Under the pieces are notes generated by a model that was not told the DNA's origin, made no database searches, and worked only from the letters and a program-made list of their open reading frames with translations. The translations under genes and the position numbers were made by a program. Of a stretch of DNA of 40,416 bases, positions 1 to 10,549 are shown piece by piece. Source of the DNA: Gyrodactylus bullatarudis (Eukaryota > Platyhelminthes > Monogenea > Gyrodactylidea > Gyrodactylidae); NCBI GenBank assembly GCA_012064415.1, contig SSNU01000139.1:1-40416 (forward strand). Reading direction: 5' to 3'. Position 1 is the stretch's first letter; the number at the start of each line of letters is the position of its first letter.

Positions 1-1140
1 ACTTAGCGAATTTTATAAACCTTTGTTTCGTTTCAAACGCTATCCCTGATGATTGGTTCCTCATTACAATCACTCCTATCCCCAAGTCTAAAAAATATTC
101 AAATTTCTCTGATTTAAGACCGATCTCCTCTTCAAATATTTTTCTTTCGATAATTGATAGATTTCTCACCTTAATTTCCGATGCACTTCCCTTTCCCTTC
201 CCTGATCCTACTCAACATGGTTTTATTCGATCCAAAATTAAATGTTCTAATATACTAGATTTTCTTAATTACTCGTTGCCTCTTAAATCTTCCGGTAAAT
301 TCATGATTATTCATTTTATTGATCTTTCGTAAGCCTTTGACCGCCTCAAATTCTCTTAGAACTCATCTGTTTAGGTTTGGATAATTCTCTTATTAATATG
401 ATTATTTTTTTTCTTACGCGTCGTAAACAATAGGTTAAATTCAATTCCTTTACTAGTTCTTATTGTGAAATTTCCTCAAGGTTCTTCTTTAGGTCCTTTG
501 CTTTTTAATTTATGCATGTTGGATATCCAAATTCCTGACAAAATTGGTAAAATTTTTAATTACGCGGATATTAAAATTGTCTATAATGTGAACAACTCTC
601 TCGACATCATAAAAAATAATAATTATTTTGATTCCTTTAAAAATGTTCTTTCTAAAATGGGTCTGGAAATCATTAGATCTAAGTGTAAACTCCTTTTGCC
701 AAATGGTCTCCCTGATACCTTTCTCTCTAACCTTCACCTTCCTGATGAGTTTGTCAACACTACTATTGATCTAGGTTTTGAATTGGATACTTCCTTAAAA
801 ATTGCTCCTTTGTCTAAAATTGGTCTGGTTAATCTGGTCCCTAATCTATGTAATTAATAGATTCTCCTCTTCCACTGGTCTCAAAATCTCGGGTTATAAA
901 ACATTTGTTCTTCCTCATTTGGATTACCTTTCCCCTCTCCTTCCTCATATCAATAACTCGAATTCGCTTACCATTGAAAGGATCCAATATAGATTTCTTC
1001 ATTCCTGTTTTCCTAATATTGATTCTTATAATTCACTCATCTCTATCTCTGGACTTGATCCCTTATGGTTGAGAAGATCGGCTTTCATCGGCTTGATTAC
1101 TCTTGTTCTCTTCTTTACTAATTTACATTTGACTGAATAA
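1..1140 (+). pseudogene. LINE reverse transcriptase fragment, decayed
   Basis: Three-frame reading gives successive RT blocks of an APE-type non-LTR retrotransposon: ITPIPK and LRPIS in the first 120 bases, the fingers/palm block with LSxAFDRL near 330 (the x is an in-frame stop), PQGSSLGPLLFNLCMLDI at about 475-530, a degraded YADI in place of YADD near 560, KCKLLLPNGLP near 690, and the C-terminal YRFLHSCFPN and ISGLDPLW near 990-1070. The same blocks occur, much better preserved, on the minus strand at 38703-39990, so this is a related copy. It begins upstream of the window, carries several stops and frameshifts, and has lost the catalytic DD pair, so it is dead. The 3' end lies soon after 1140 and no tail is obvious. 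Confidence 0.9.
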
Positions 1141-2337
1141 GTCCCCTTTTTGAGACCTTTTACATTCAATAAAGTTAAACCTCTGACTGTGAGATAATAG
1201 TTTGAATTGATTTAGCACCTGGCTTGTTGTCGTTGCACACTGCAATCAATTTCTATTCAGTGTGTATCAGAGACTAATTCTGCTGAAGGACCTTAAGAGG
1301 ATGTGCCTACCGCAGAAACCCAGGATGTCTCGTCTTGCTTATGGATTTTATGATTTAAAAAAAAACTATATTTTGATCATCTATGATTTCTCTGTACATA
1401 ATTATGTTATTTATATTAATCTACATAATATAATGTTGCAATTTCAAAAAAAATTTCTCTGGGAAACTTGACTTAAAGGAGGATGAAGTTGATATCTAGC
1501 AGGTACTTTTAATTGCTTTACTTCATGGCAATATAATATCCAGAAAAGCTAGGGAAAGGTTGTGGTCAGACAATATTATATCGTGAGACAGACTTCCAAT
1601 AGATTTACCATTTTCATTTTATTCAAAGTATAAAGAAACTCCAATCCATTTCTTGATTTCTCCTGATGTAATCGGGCTTAAATTTGATTTTTTGTGCTTC
1701 ATATAGATTTTATAGTCAATTACACATCATCGACCATTAATATTCGAGTTTACCATCTTCCAATAAAATCAAAGCAGGGATTTTCACTTACGGTGTTTTC
1801 AGTCTACTCTCTTACTCTTGTATGTTTACGACCTAGATAATATTATTGAATAATAGACATTATTTTAAAGATTATTTTCGCAGCTTTCTCAAGCACGACT
1901 GAAATAAAATTTTTTGTGAGATGATATCTATTCATTAAAATAAAAAATATCATGAATTTCTTTTAGTGGAATTCCTTCCAGATAAAAGTCTTCATCAAAC
2001 TATCAATAAGTCCAAACTTAGTTGTTGAGCGTTTCGATTTCTGTAACTATTTCTCTTCTTTCCAGTGAATCATAAATAAATTTTACATTTCTAAAACAAC
2101 TATTATTTTAAATTCAACTTTTAGATTGAGGCATTTCTTGATTTCAGTATGGTTTATAACTCAAGGAGGTTTTACTTCTTCGAGAATCCTTCTATTAGTA
2201 AAAATCTTACATTTCTTTCCTTTATTTTCTCTGATTTGAAGATGTTGCTGACATAAGTGTGGCTAATCTTTATATAAGGCATATTCAAGTCATTGCGACA
2301 GCTCGTTATATCTAAGATTTTACGATCAAATATATAT
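1141..2337. other. AT-rich stretch with no assignable gene
   Basis: Only short open frames are present. A minus-strand frame around 1900-2070 reads plausibly protein-like (DEDFYLEGIPLKEIHDIF) before stops, which may be a relic of a transposase, but I cannot place it in a family. The first part may be the 3' untranslated region of the preceding LINE. Confidence 0.4.
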
Positions 2338-3502
2338 TTAAAATCTATATTTAAAATTTAAATTTTCAAAATTGACATCTTTGTTCAGATCTAAACTTGC
2401 AATCGACTTGCCGTCAGGACCAACAGAAATCCTGTTAATTCTGCATATCAGGTTTAACCTAGCACTCGTTTCATAGTTCAAAATTGAACAATCGGATGCA
2501 GATACTAACAAATCTGCAGTCATCATGTGGCCATTCAAACAAAAGTCTGACATTCCTTACTATGCCTTCTATCTATGAGTTTCCCAGAAAAGTCAGTTAC
2601 TCGATGGTTAAATTTTAACTTATCGATTTTTAAACAAACTCTCTTGACCTCTTCGACGGAAATTAGATTACAATTCGACCCGGTATCCACTAAAAATTTT
2701 ACTGTTTTGCTAATAATAATGAGCTTCTCGTAAAACAATTCAGAAATAAAGTATGAGTGGACTTCTTTTTATAAACTTCAATATCACTAATCTCCTCAGA
2801 TGAAATATTCTCGAACTCCATCTGATTTACTCAATATCTCTTCTTCTGTCGATGATTCGACTTTGTACTACGTTCACACATATGACAAGTGTCCAGATTT
2901 CTTGCATGTTACAAGTTGACCCTCTATGAAAGCAGTCTTCCGGCGTGTGATTGGTTCTGTTGCATCCAACATTTGCCTTTAGACACGACCTTGTTCTTGT
3001 CTGATGAACTCGTCGATTTCCTAGTTTGATTGAAACTTGTTAATGATGGACATGGCCGTTGTAATGTCCATTTTATCAGCTTTGTAAAGTTTGGACCTCA
3101 ACTTGAGATCCTGTATGCCCAAGCAAATTTGCTCAGCCATTTCATCTTCGCTGCACCCAGCTAAATTAGCTAATCTCCTGAGTCTATCGACTCCTCAGGA
3201 CTTTGCTTGGCTGACTTGAACTTTGCCTTTTTAATTGCAAGTGATGAGTTCCTTTCGATGCAACTTATGTACTTTTTGATCTCCTTGATATCGTCCAGCT
3301 TTGTGTTTCCCAGTGCAATGCGCAGTCGACGTATAGCAAGTGGTGAACAAATGAATCTCACCAGATTTTCTGTTTCATTAGCCGGTACTTTGTAGGCATC
3401 AATTATAACTTCGATCTGTTGAAAGTAATCTTCAGCAAGATCTGGCTCAAGAGGAAGTTCTCCCATGCAATTCACCGTAAGGCTTATTTGCCATGTCGCC
3501 AT
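2338..3502 (-). pseudogene. Gypsy-type gag and aspartic protease, fragment
   Basis: Reading from 3502 downward there is a 110-codon frame beginning MATWQISLTVNCMGELPLEP with gag capsid-like composition, continued in shifted frames (EDEMAEQICLGIQDLKLRSK; then a Cys/His-rich stretch near 2880-2960 that looks like decayed zinc knuckles). At 2738-2535 comes a retropepsin-like segment with the active-site motif VDTGSNCNLIS. This gag-to-protease order is that of LTR retrotransposons of the Gypsy group. Several frameshifts and stops separate the parts, and RT, RNase H and integrase do not follow, so the element is truncated. A Gypsy pol on the same strand at 34.3-36.1 kb may be from the same lineage, but no sequence overlaps to test this. 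Confidence 0.75.
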
Positions 3503-4323
3503 GATTTAGTCGTGAAGATGAACAAGTACTTGGAGAATCTTGATAAGTTGCACCAAATTGATTATGTTCTCATACTGAATCATTGATGCTAAAAACCTGG
3601 AATGAAATATTGTAATAAAGAATGGAATGAAATTTCTGTAATAAATATCAAATTTCAAGATGGTTCAAAACCTGACTTATAAGATAAAACAAAATATTAA
3701 TACAGACGTGGACAGAACTGGTGGAATGAACCTTCGCGAGGAATTGCGTGAATATTTTCGGCATATTCTTTATGTATTATCGGTATATTGGTAAGAGAAA
3801 ACATATGGAATCGTTAAATTTCGGATAAGTCTAAGAATACTATGATGTAAAAATCGTGAATATAAGATTGCAGGATAAATTATAAATAGATTAATACTCA
3901 ATAAATATGTAATTTTAATACATAATCCTAATAAAGTATATTTTGTTAATTTTCATCTGAATGGAACTCAGTTTTGTCTTAAATAATGAGAATGGAGATG
4001 AAATCTCTAATTTTATGAATATTATATATAGATAGGAATTAATTATATTGAAGAAATAGTATCAATACTATATAATTATTTGTCCTCATAAATTTTAGGA
4101 GATAAAATGGATGTTTTTTCGATTGTAAGTAGTAAAATTGGGAATTATAACATTTCTCCTTTTTGGAATTTATATTTAAAAATTTACACATGTATAGTTA
4201 AAAGTAAAAATCAGAATCTAAAAAATCTACGATTGTTTAAGCTCATCAGTTTAGAAATATCTGAAAAAATACCATTAAGGAATTCTTGATAAATAATGCC
4301 TAGAGAAGGTTTACCCCAAAGAA
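3503..4323. other. intergenic AT-rich sequence
   Basis: No convincing gene. A 60-codon plus-strand frame at 4107-4289 has no recognisable motif and is probably chance. The stretch lies between the Gypsy gag start and the start of the mariner-like gene, and may contain promoter or terminal sequences of either. Confidence 0.4.
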
Positions 4324-4977
4324 ATGCCTCTAGGCCAACATCCCCGAGCCAACATTCCAAACAGAACACGGGCAAGACGTAGTGGACCTCCCGCTGCTAA
4401 TCAGGTTGCTCGTGAACGCAGTCCTGTTGATGAGGGACGGCCTAGAAGGAACGTTCAAGATCAAGGCGTCAGAGAATTGTTCAGAAACTTTGACCAAGAA
4501 ATAAACAGGGCTGTTGGTCAACTCAATCACTAAGTGATCAAGTATCGAGACAGCGAGTATCACGAATTAATCCGAGAGGCTTATCTCAATAACAGAGACA
4601 CAATCAAAATGGATAAAGTTGCATCTCTATTCAAAGTTTCATGCTCGACTGTCTCCAGAATAGTCAACAGTAAGTAGTGAATAGATAAATAATAAATTTC
4701 ACTTGAAAATTTTCTTGAATTAGATCAGACACGCCCAAGGCAGCCTGGTCAAGGTGGAGCTCCCAAGACCTACACTCAGGTTACTGCTGACAGATTGTGT
4801 AGGATAATGAGGAGAAATCCTAATGTCCAGATCTCAATCCTATCGAGAATATTTTTGGAACCTATAGAAATTCTTGGCATTCAGCAATCAGGAACATGCA
4901 GCCAGATGATCAATTGGCAGATGTTATTAACCCGCTCGTTACCAGGAAAAAACCAATTGAGCTTTTTATTTGATTTT
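4324..4977 (+). pseudogene. mariner/Tc1-like transposase, internally deleted, one intron
   Basis: The frame opens with ATG at 4324 and a basic Arg/Pro-rich leader, has one in-frame TAA at 4531, and continues into a helix-turn-helix typical of Tc1/mariner DNA-binding domains (KMDKVASLFKVSCSTVSRIV, up to about 4670). A 54-bp intron (gtaagt at 4670 to tag at 4723) splits codon AAT, and the frame resumes with TRPRQPGQGGAPKTYTQV. Near 4820 the text jumps, with a frame change, from the DNA-binding linker (RIMRRNPN) straight to the catalytic C-terminal signature PDLNPIENIFG, ending at 4977. The two upstream catalytic Asp residues are therefore missing: the central catalytic domain has been deleted while both ends remain. 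Such a product could at most bind DNA. Confidence 0.8.
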
Positions 4978-5350
4978 TTCACTAACTTATTTATCAGGTT
5001 CTGTTGAACAAACTTTATGTAGTTGAAATTTTAGTCAAACTAGTGCTTTGTGTCGATCTGGATCAGGTCGTATACGACCTTATGGTAATCAAAGGTTATA
5101 GAAAATTACTTAACTACTTGTTAGCGACAAATATCTTCTATTTATTATGATAAATATAATAGCAATTTTTACTTGAAAATATACATGAAAATATTTTGCA
5201 GGTTTCACAAAAGAAATAACTTTTCTTGTAAGTAAAACATGCTCGTCGATCTTTGTCCTTGACAACTCTTATTGGTTTATGAATCTCCAGGTCTGATTTG
5301 CCTGTGCTGAGATTTAGAATTTCTTCAATATTTTCTAAAAAACATTTTCT
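4978..5350. other. spacer between transposase remnants
   Basis: No gene. It holds a perfect 16-bp palindrome (see 5065-5080) and is probably the 3' flank of the minus-strand piggyBac gene that ends at 5351. Confidence 0.45.
5065..5080. repeat. perfect 16-bp palindrome, possible piggyBac subterminal repeat
   Basis: AGGTCGTATACGACCT equals its own reverse complement. It lies about 270 bp beyond the stop of the piggyBac gene. The better defined piggyBac at 18060-19792 carries comparable palindromic 18-mers near its ends, so a transposase-binding role is a reasonable guess. I could not find matching TTAA-bounded ends for this copy. Confidence 0.4.
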
Positions 5351-6430
5351 TCAAACATCAGGGGATTCTTCAGGTATACTAATTCTTCGTCTCTTCGGAG
5401 TAGGTTCACAAGTTTCTCTGATCAGGGATTCTGCTACGCTTAACTGAAAACTTGGCTTTTCATTTTGACATTTAATCATGTCTCTTTTGTAAAGAAGCCA
5501 TGCGTTTATGATTGAGCTATTAAGAATCCATTTGAAAACAGCAAAATACCAATTTTTTGATCTATGATCAATTCTGTAAAGGGATTGGTATGAGTCAAAT
5601 AAATCGACAGCGCCCATAGATTTGTTATAATTTGAGACAATATATGGTACTGGTACTGGGTCGATTTTTTTTTCTTTACGATTCCATCTTTTGGCAATGG
5701 AGATAGGTTCACTCGAAGCAAAAGTTGAGGTTAAGGTAACAGCTGTGTTGTCAAACGACCTCATAATAAATATTTTGTCACTTTGGCTATATAAAAGGTC
5801 ATACGAGCCACGACCTTTCGATTTAAGTTCCTTTTCTGTAAGAAGACTTTTCTAATGCTTTAAGTCGATTAGATCTCAATGTTCCCGAACAATGAATTCC
5901 TCGTTTTAACAATGCCTTTTGAAGGCTTGGACTGTTGAAATAGTTGTCGAACCAGATAATATGATTAGAGTTGTTAGGAATTTGCTTACACACACTTAAA
6001 ACAAAATCTCCAGATACCATTCCACACGATTCTTCTACTATTGGACACTTTCCATCATAGATGATAAACTCATGCATGAGACCATCCATATCATTTCGAG
6101 AAAATACTTTAATGCCCCACTTTGTTGGCTTAGCTGGCAGATATTGTTTCAGTCTTGATCTGCCTTTAAAAAGTATGATTTGCTCATCTACAGAATGGGT
6201 TTGTCCTTGTGAAGCAGCAGATCTACAATTTGAATGAAAAATATTAGAGAATTCCCGAATTTTGAATTATCACAAAAATGGATTTCTTTGCCATTCGAAA
6301 AAACGATTTCTTGGCATTACTCGAGCAACTGATTCGATTCTTGTTTCATCGCTCCAATACATAATAAATCTTGGAAGTTTGATTATTCCCATTCGCAGTA
6401 AGATACCAAGATATTTTTTTTTGCCTCAGA
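5351..6430 (-). pseudogene. piggyBac (PGBD-type) transposase, broken
   Basis: Transcribed right to left. Near 6390-6290 is the N-terminal PGBD block (MGIIKLPRFIMYWSD, then ARVMPRNRF), followed after a stop by HSVDEQIILFKGRSRLKQYL near 6190, YFNSPSLQKALLKRG near 5920 and SMGAVDLFDSYQSLYRIDHR near 5610. The three catalytic Asp positions of piggyBac (VDEQ, WFDNYF, VDLFDS) are all still visible, and the last piece extends through NWYFAVFKWILN to a basic tail ending at 5351. At least two frameshifts split the frame (near 5820 and 6220) and the acidic N-terminus is missing. The typical Cys-rich C-terminal domain is not evident. An intact protein of this family excises and inserts DNA at TTAA. This copy cannot, but its terminal sequences could in principle still be recognised. 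Confidence 0.88.
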
Positions 6431-6504
6431 TGTTGGCCCGAAGAATCCGATTTTACAAAAAAGATCAATCTTTTAATCGTGTAAATAAATATTTTTTATT
6501 CCAG

Positions 6505-6802
6505 TCAACGTTTGATGAAATGATCCACACGGAGCCGCCGGAGGAAATTCGTCTGTCCAAGGCCAAGCAGTTCGGCCAAGTACTTATTGATCCTCGGAAG
6601 ATCGATCGTAAAGTGGCCCTCTTCCGCAAGTATTTTGGAAGCACCGATGAGAGTATTCAAAAGTTCCTGTTTTTATCCGTTTGAACCAAGGCACCAACAA
6701 GAACTCAACGCAAAATGGAGCAGTTCTACTTTGGTAGAGTTTGGAGAGGAGGCCACATCAATCTTCTCCAGTTCAAACAATAGAAAACGATCCCACAAAT
6801 AA
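6505..6802 (+). pseudogene. unrecognised coding-like fragment of higher GC
   Basis: A 60-codon frame (FDEMIHTEPPEEIRLSKAKQ, later KIDRKVALFRKYFGSTDE) ends at 6684. A second frame continues with EPRHQQELNAKWSSSTLVEF to about 6800. The amino acid composition is protein-like, and the base composition is clearly richer in G and C than on either side, which suggests a different origin. It is followed by AATAAA-like signals and an A-rich run around 6850-6880, as a processed cDNA copy would show. I do not recognise the family. It abuts the 5' end of the piggyBac gene on the other strand. Confidence 0.45.
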
Positions 6803-7193
6803 TTGTTTTCAACTAATCATCTTTAATTACCCTTTTTTATAAATATTTATCTAATAAACACATGAATAAAAAACATGTATCTGCTTCTCAATACATGATT
6901 GTTACATTTACTTTCGAATACTACTTTACTATATTTTTGCACAATTCTTTTGTTTATTCTTTTCTCACACAGCGTAGCGTGTACGGGTTAGCTAGTATAT
7001 ATTATATATGCATGACACACAGCTTATCTAAGCCAATGCATGGTATATTAAAAGAATTTATCATCATGATGAGTAAAAATTATTACTCATTCAAGTACAT
7101 CTGTGTATGTGAGTGTTTTCTCGATCTATCCTCTTTTTTTATAATTTTACATAGAAGACTACGAAATTTTTATTTGATCATGTTTTTCTTTAG
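6803..7193. other. AT-rich spacer with polyadenylation-like signals
   Basis: Contains taataaac and gaataaaaaa near 6850-6875 and long T-rich runs, but no gene. The last bases (tttttctttag) form a good 3' splice site just before the family B coding segment at 7194. Confidence 0.45.
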
Positions 7194-8190
7194 GAGATAT
7201 AAGTGGAATTATTACTCGCTTGGAAAAGCATCCATCAATAAATCGAAATTTATGCAGAATTGTATGCATTTTTCATTGTATTGAACTTGTTTTCAATGCT
7301 AAATTCACTGAAATATACGGGAAGAGTACAGGTCCACAGAAGCGCCTTTCAAAAATCCATTTGACTTTGGATAAAATAACAAAAATAGATCCTGTTGTGG
7401 TATTTCCACCTATGCCTAGTCCAAATGTTCCTCAGATTTCTACAGATAAGCTCACTGAAATGAATCTTGAGAAAAGATATCTCATTAATGCTGCTATTTT
7501 GGCTGCACAATGTTCTGAGAGACGACCCGACCTTGTTAACTTTGTCAAGAATAATTCAACTGGTGTAAGTAAATTTGAGGCTAGGTGGATCACCAAGGCC
7601 AATTGTTTCCTCAGAATGTACGTCTCAGAATCCGAACCTGATGAAGACCTTTGGGATATGGTAAACTTCATCAACAATATCTGTTCCTGCATGGTATTTC
7701 GCAACGTTGAAGTCGTCTATCTCGGATGCAGCACATCTTTTCTTTAGGATTTACAAAAACTGCTCCACCCTCGAAAAGATTTCAGTTAGAAATGCAACCA
7801 TGAAGAAGTTTAAGGAAAATTGCTTCATGTCTCATCCTCAAATAATTCTTATTGGCATGATTGGGGATAATGATCCTAAAGTGAGGGAACTGCTGTAGAA
7901 ATCTTCAAGACAATGGTATATCAATCTACGAAAAACCCAAACTCAATCCAGCGGACATTCGTTATTCAGATCTCGTGAATTTGTCTTTTATGAATTACTC
8001 CTACCCTCCTTTGTTGAAAGGACACAACATTGAAGGGGCTCCACAAAATATTCAATCAAATACTCAGCTTATTGAACGTCAAGTTCAAATAACTAAGACA
8101 ACCAAGACTCAAAATACAATGGTGCACAAAATAATGGCGATTCAAGAAAATAGGAGTCGGTTTCCAAGATAGAAATCATCGAACGAATGG
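7194..8190 (+). pseudogene. uncharacterised family B, C-terminal half
   Basis: The segment starts after a splice-acceptor-like tttttctttag and reads GDISGIITRLEKHPSINRNL, then CIFHCIELVF, IYGKSTGP, ISTDKLTEMNLEKRYLINAA, KFEARWITKANCFLRMYVSE and, after a frameshift near 7705, MSHPQIILIGMIGDNDPKVR and, after another shift near 7898, NLSFMNYSYPPLLKGHN, ending at 8172. From memory, this order (CxxH followed by an EL/LR helix, then DGKTxGP, then HARWLTTANRxLRLY, then HPENILL) is shared by a very abundant uncharacterised protein family in arthropods and other metazoans. The N-terminal half of the same family is at 37496-38505 and ends where this one begins. Frameshifts make it a pseudogene. Role unknown; the motif layout is compatible with an RNase H-fold transposase. 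Confidence 0.7.
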
Positions 8191-8280
8191 TTAGTAATTT
8201 CAAAAAATGAAATGAATTCATATTGCATTTACTGAATTTATCAATTATTAATATTACCCATAATTTTATGAATTAAAAAA

Positions 8281-8490
8281 AAAATTTCTTTGATCAACTA
8301 TTCAAAGAATTTGGCAAGTCTTCGTTTTCATGAAAAAGGAATCTTCAACTCCACTGATATTGAGTTATCTAAGGAGCAGAAGGAGATTCTATCACTCGGT
8401 ACTAATTTTTGTATTCCGAAGCGTAAAAATGAAATTGAAGACAGAGCGGCTTTTGAAAGTTTAATGTATGAACTAGGACTAAGAATCGCA
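8281..8490 (+). pseudogene. Penelope-like element, N-terminal piece
   Basis: Reads SLRFHEKGIFNSTDIELSKE, then ILSLGTNFCIPKRKNEIEDR and AFESLMYEL. The LSxGxNFxIPKR stretch resembles the segment that precedes the RT domain in Penelope-like retroelements. A near-identical piece lies on the minus strand at 14254-14627. It stops abruptly near 8490, where the sequence continues as the reverse complement of the element's GIY-YIG end, so two pieces of the element meet tail to tail. Confidence 0.65.
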
Positions 8491-8970
8491 AAAAATTTCT
8501 TCTTTACCCACACATCTCTGCTGTCATATCCAGGGTTTTTATAAAACGGAAAAATTTGAAATTGAAACGGTGGTTTTCTTGTTTAAAATGTCTAGTAACC
8601 GCGGTATCCTTATGTAAATGATCATTCGATCTTGTAGACAATTTCCTATTAGTTCTTCCTATGTAAGAAGCGCCACAATCACATTGGAATTTATGAACTA
8701 ATAGTTTTTTCTTCAGGCTTGAGTAAATCCTTATGAATCAAACTGAACAATCTCTGTGTTTTAAATACAATTTTCAATTGTATATTATCATAATGTTGAT
8801 CGATGATTATTAAGTCTTTTTATATCGTTACTGAAACCATCTCCTTTATGCTTCATGAAAATAGTAATTTTATCCACCTCTTCTGTTTCAACTTCCTCAT
8901 CTATAACCATAGGTTGATTGATGAATTGGTCAAAAAATAGTTTTTTACAATTAATGTATATGTTACAGTG
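8490..8970 (-). pseudogene. Penelope-like element, RT tail and GIY-YIG endonuclease
   Basis: Read from 8970 down: a linker after the RT domain (FINQPMVIDEEVETEEVDK, IQLKIVFKTQRLFSLI), then FQCDCGASYIGRTNRKLSTR near 8680-8620, DTAVTRHFKQENH near 8590 and VWVKKKFF near 8500. CxC followed by YIGRT and a downstream His-rich helix is the GIY-YIG nuclease signature that closes Penelope-like elements, where it nicks the target. Frameshifts occur near 8780, 8710 and 8560. The RT catalytic region is absent, so the copy is 5' truncated and dead. Confidence 0.8.
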
Positions 8971-8985
8971 AATCTGGAAACTTAT

Positions 8986-9003
8986 GTGAGTCTGCAGACT
9001 CCC
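8986..9003. repeat. palindromic repeat GTGAGTCTGCAGACTCCC (left)
   Basis: An 18-mer with the palindromic core GAGTCTGCAGACTC. The exact reverse complement of the whole 18-mer occurs at 12029-12046. Its position coincides with the point where family A similarity stops. Confidence 0.6.
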
Positions 9004-9029
9004 TGAAAGTCTGCACCGGTACCGGAGAC

Positions 9030-10207
9030 TCATCAAACACCCAAGACGTCTGAAATTTTCGATAAGCCTATCACATAAGTCTTGGCTGTTATCTTGCCTG
9101 TTATTCACAAGAAAACTATTGCAGATGTCTTTGAAGGCTATCCAGCCTCCAATTTCATTGTCAACTAATGAGAGTTCAAAAGAATCATCACTAAGCAAGT
9201 CTCTAATTTGAGGACCTGTAAAGACGCCGGCTTCAATTTTAGCAGTACTTATTTTACTAAATTTTTCTTTCAAATACGTCAGAGAATGAGAATTTTTTGC
9301 AACCAATGCTCTGATAAATTGTTTGAAAATTCCCAGTTAGATATGTAATGGGGGCAGCAAAATTCTTTCTCTAGGAACAATTGATGGTCTGATTTTATTT
9401 TTAATCAGTTCTTCTGTTCTTTCTTCTATTTGCTGAGCAGTGTAATGATCATTTCGACCTCTGGAATCCCAAAGACACAAGAAACAAGGATATTTGGTAT
9501 TTCCGAGTTGAAGTCCATTAAGCAATGCAATTATTTGAAAATCACAAATGATCTTAAAGTTGTATTGGAAGTAGTTGATCTTCTCTAAGATCATCGAGAT
9601 AGCTTCATATTCTTCTCTTAGTTCACGACTATAAGCAATTGGTATTCCAGGAAAAGAGCCTGTATTACTTAGTAAAACAACTTTAAGACTGTTTGATGAA
9701 GAGTCAATAAACAATCTGGTTTCTTCCACCATCATTTCGTAGTTCAATTTCCCAAATAATCCCGCCACATCATGGCAAAATGTAAGCTCCCTTTCAGTTG
9801 TGAAAAAACCTCGGTAAGGTTTTTATATTCAAATCTCGACAACTTCTCGTTACAGGGTATTGCTTAAAAGTTAAATACTTACTTACATGCTGTGAGGGCT
9901 TTATAAAAGGTACGAGAACAGTATTACAGAAGTAACAATCTTCTTGATGATAGAAAGGTTCTGACCATATCTTTATTCGATTTCTTGTTGAACACGGATT
10001 TCTGCTTGTTACTTTGGAATAACATGATGTACAAATTTTATTAGGGGCGAAAGATGTGTTACGTATGATAGGCGTCCTGAAATAATCTTCTATCTTATGA
10101 CAAAGTAAATCAGTTATACTGTACATTCGTTTTAATCCGCAATAGTATCCGCAAATATAACAGAATTTATTAGGATCTTTTGTACAGATGTAAACACGTG
10201 GTGGCAT
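9030..10207 (-). pseudogene. uncharacterised family A, copy 1 (internally deleted)
   Basis: Starts at 10207 with MPPRVYICTKDPNKFCYICG, a CxxC zinc motif, followed by KICTSCYSKV and DCYFCNT, two more Cys pairs. A frameshift near 9800 leads into CHDVAGLFGKLN, ETRLFIDSSSNSLKVVLLSN, KIICDFQIIALLNGLQLGN and YPCFLCLWDSRGRNDHY, then ILLPPLHI at 9337. The last piece reads AKIEAGVFTGPQIRDLLSDD and IGGWIAFKDICNSFLVNNRQ, ending at LGCLMSL near 9030. As I recall the family, the region between the zinc motifs and the GLF block normally holds well over 100 residues, which are missing here, as is the C-terminus with a DEHGERFHQ motif. FID, CDF and the CxxC motif fit a divergent RNase H-fold nuclease. No function is established. 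Confidence 0.7.
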
Positions 10208-10540
10208 TTGTCAAGGAAAAATCACGTGTTTCCAGTCACTTTTGAAGGTTACAAACCAATAAGAATGATTCTAAATTATGACTAATAGATAAATCCTTAA
10301 TATGATTGGTAAATTTAAGGTCAAGAATAGATTCATAGCTATTCCTTATACAATAGATTCGAAAATAAATGAATTTTTATGCTTGATTCTGATTGGTTGA
10401 TTTAATTTCTTGAATGGATCCATTGACTTAAACCGTTCATATCTATTTGAATTTCGCAAGATATCGAAATAAAAATATGACCATTAGAAAGAGCACAAAA
10501 TTTTGCATAGGATAGAGTCTTAGATCTTACACTCTGAGAT
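10208..10540. other. spacer between divergent genes
   Basis: AT-rich sequence between the start of family A (minus) and the start of the KRBA2-like integrase (plus). No gene seen. It may hold divergent promoters of the two. Confidence 0.4.
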
Positions 10541-10549
10541 ATAATATAT

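Noticed and set aside
5101..6850. TTAA-bounded ends for the piggyBac at 5351-6430
   Set aside because: TTAA occurs at 5110 and near 6822, but the adjoining bases are not inverted matches, so no boundaries are claimed.
6862..7284. Plus-strand 140-codon frame rich in Phe, Tyr and Ser
   Set aside because: A chance frame in AT-rich sequence; the real coding signal in this region starts at 7194 in another frame.
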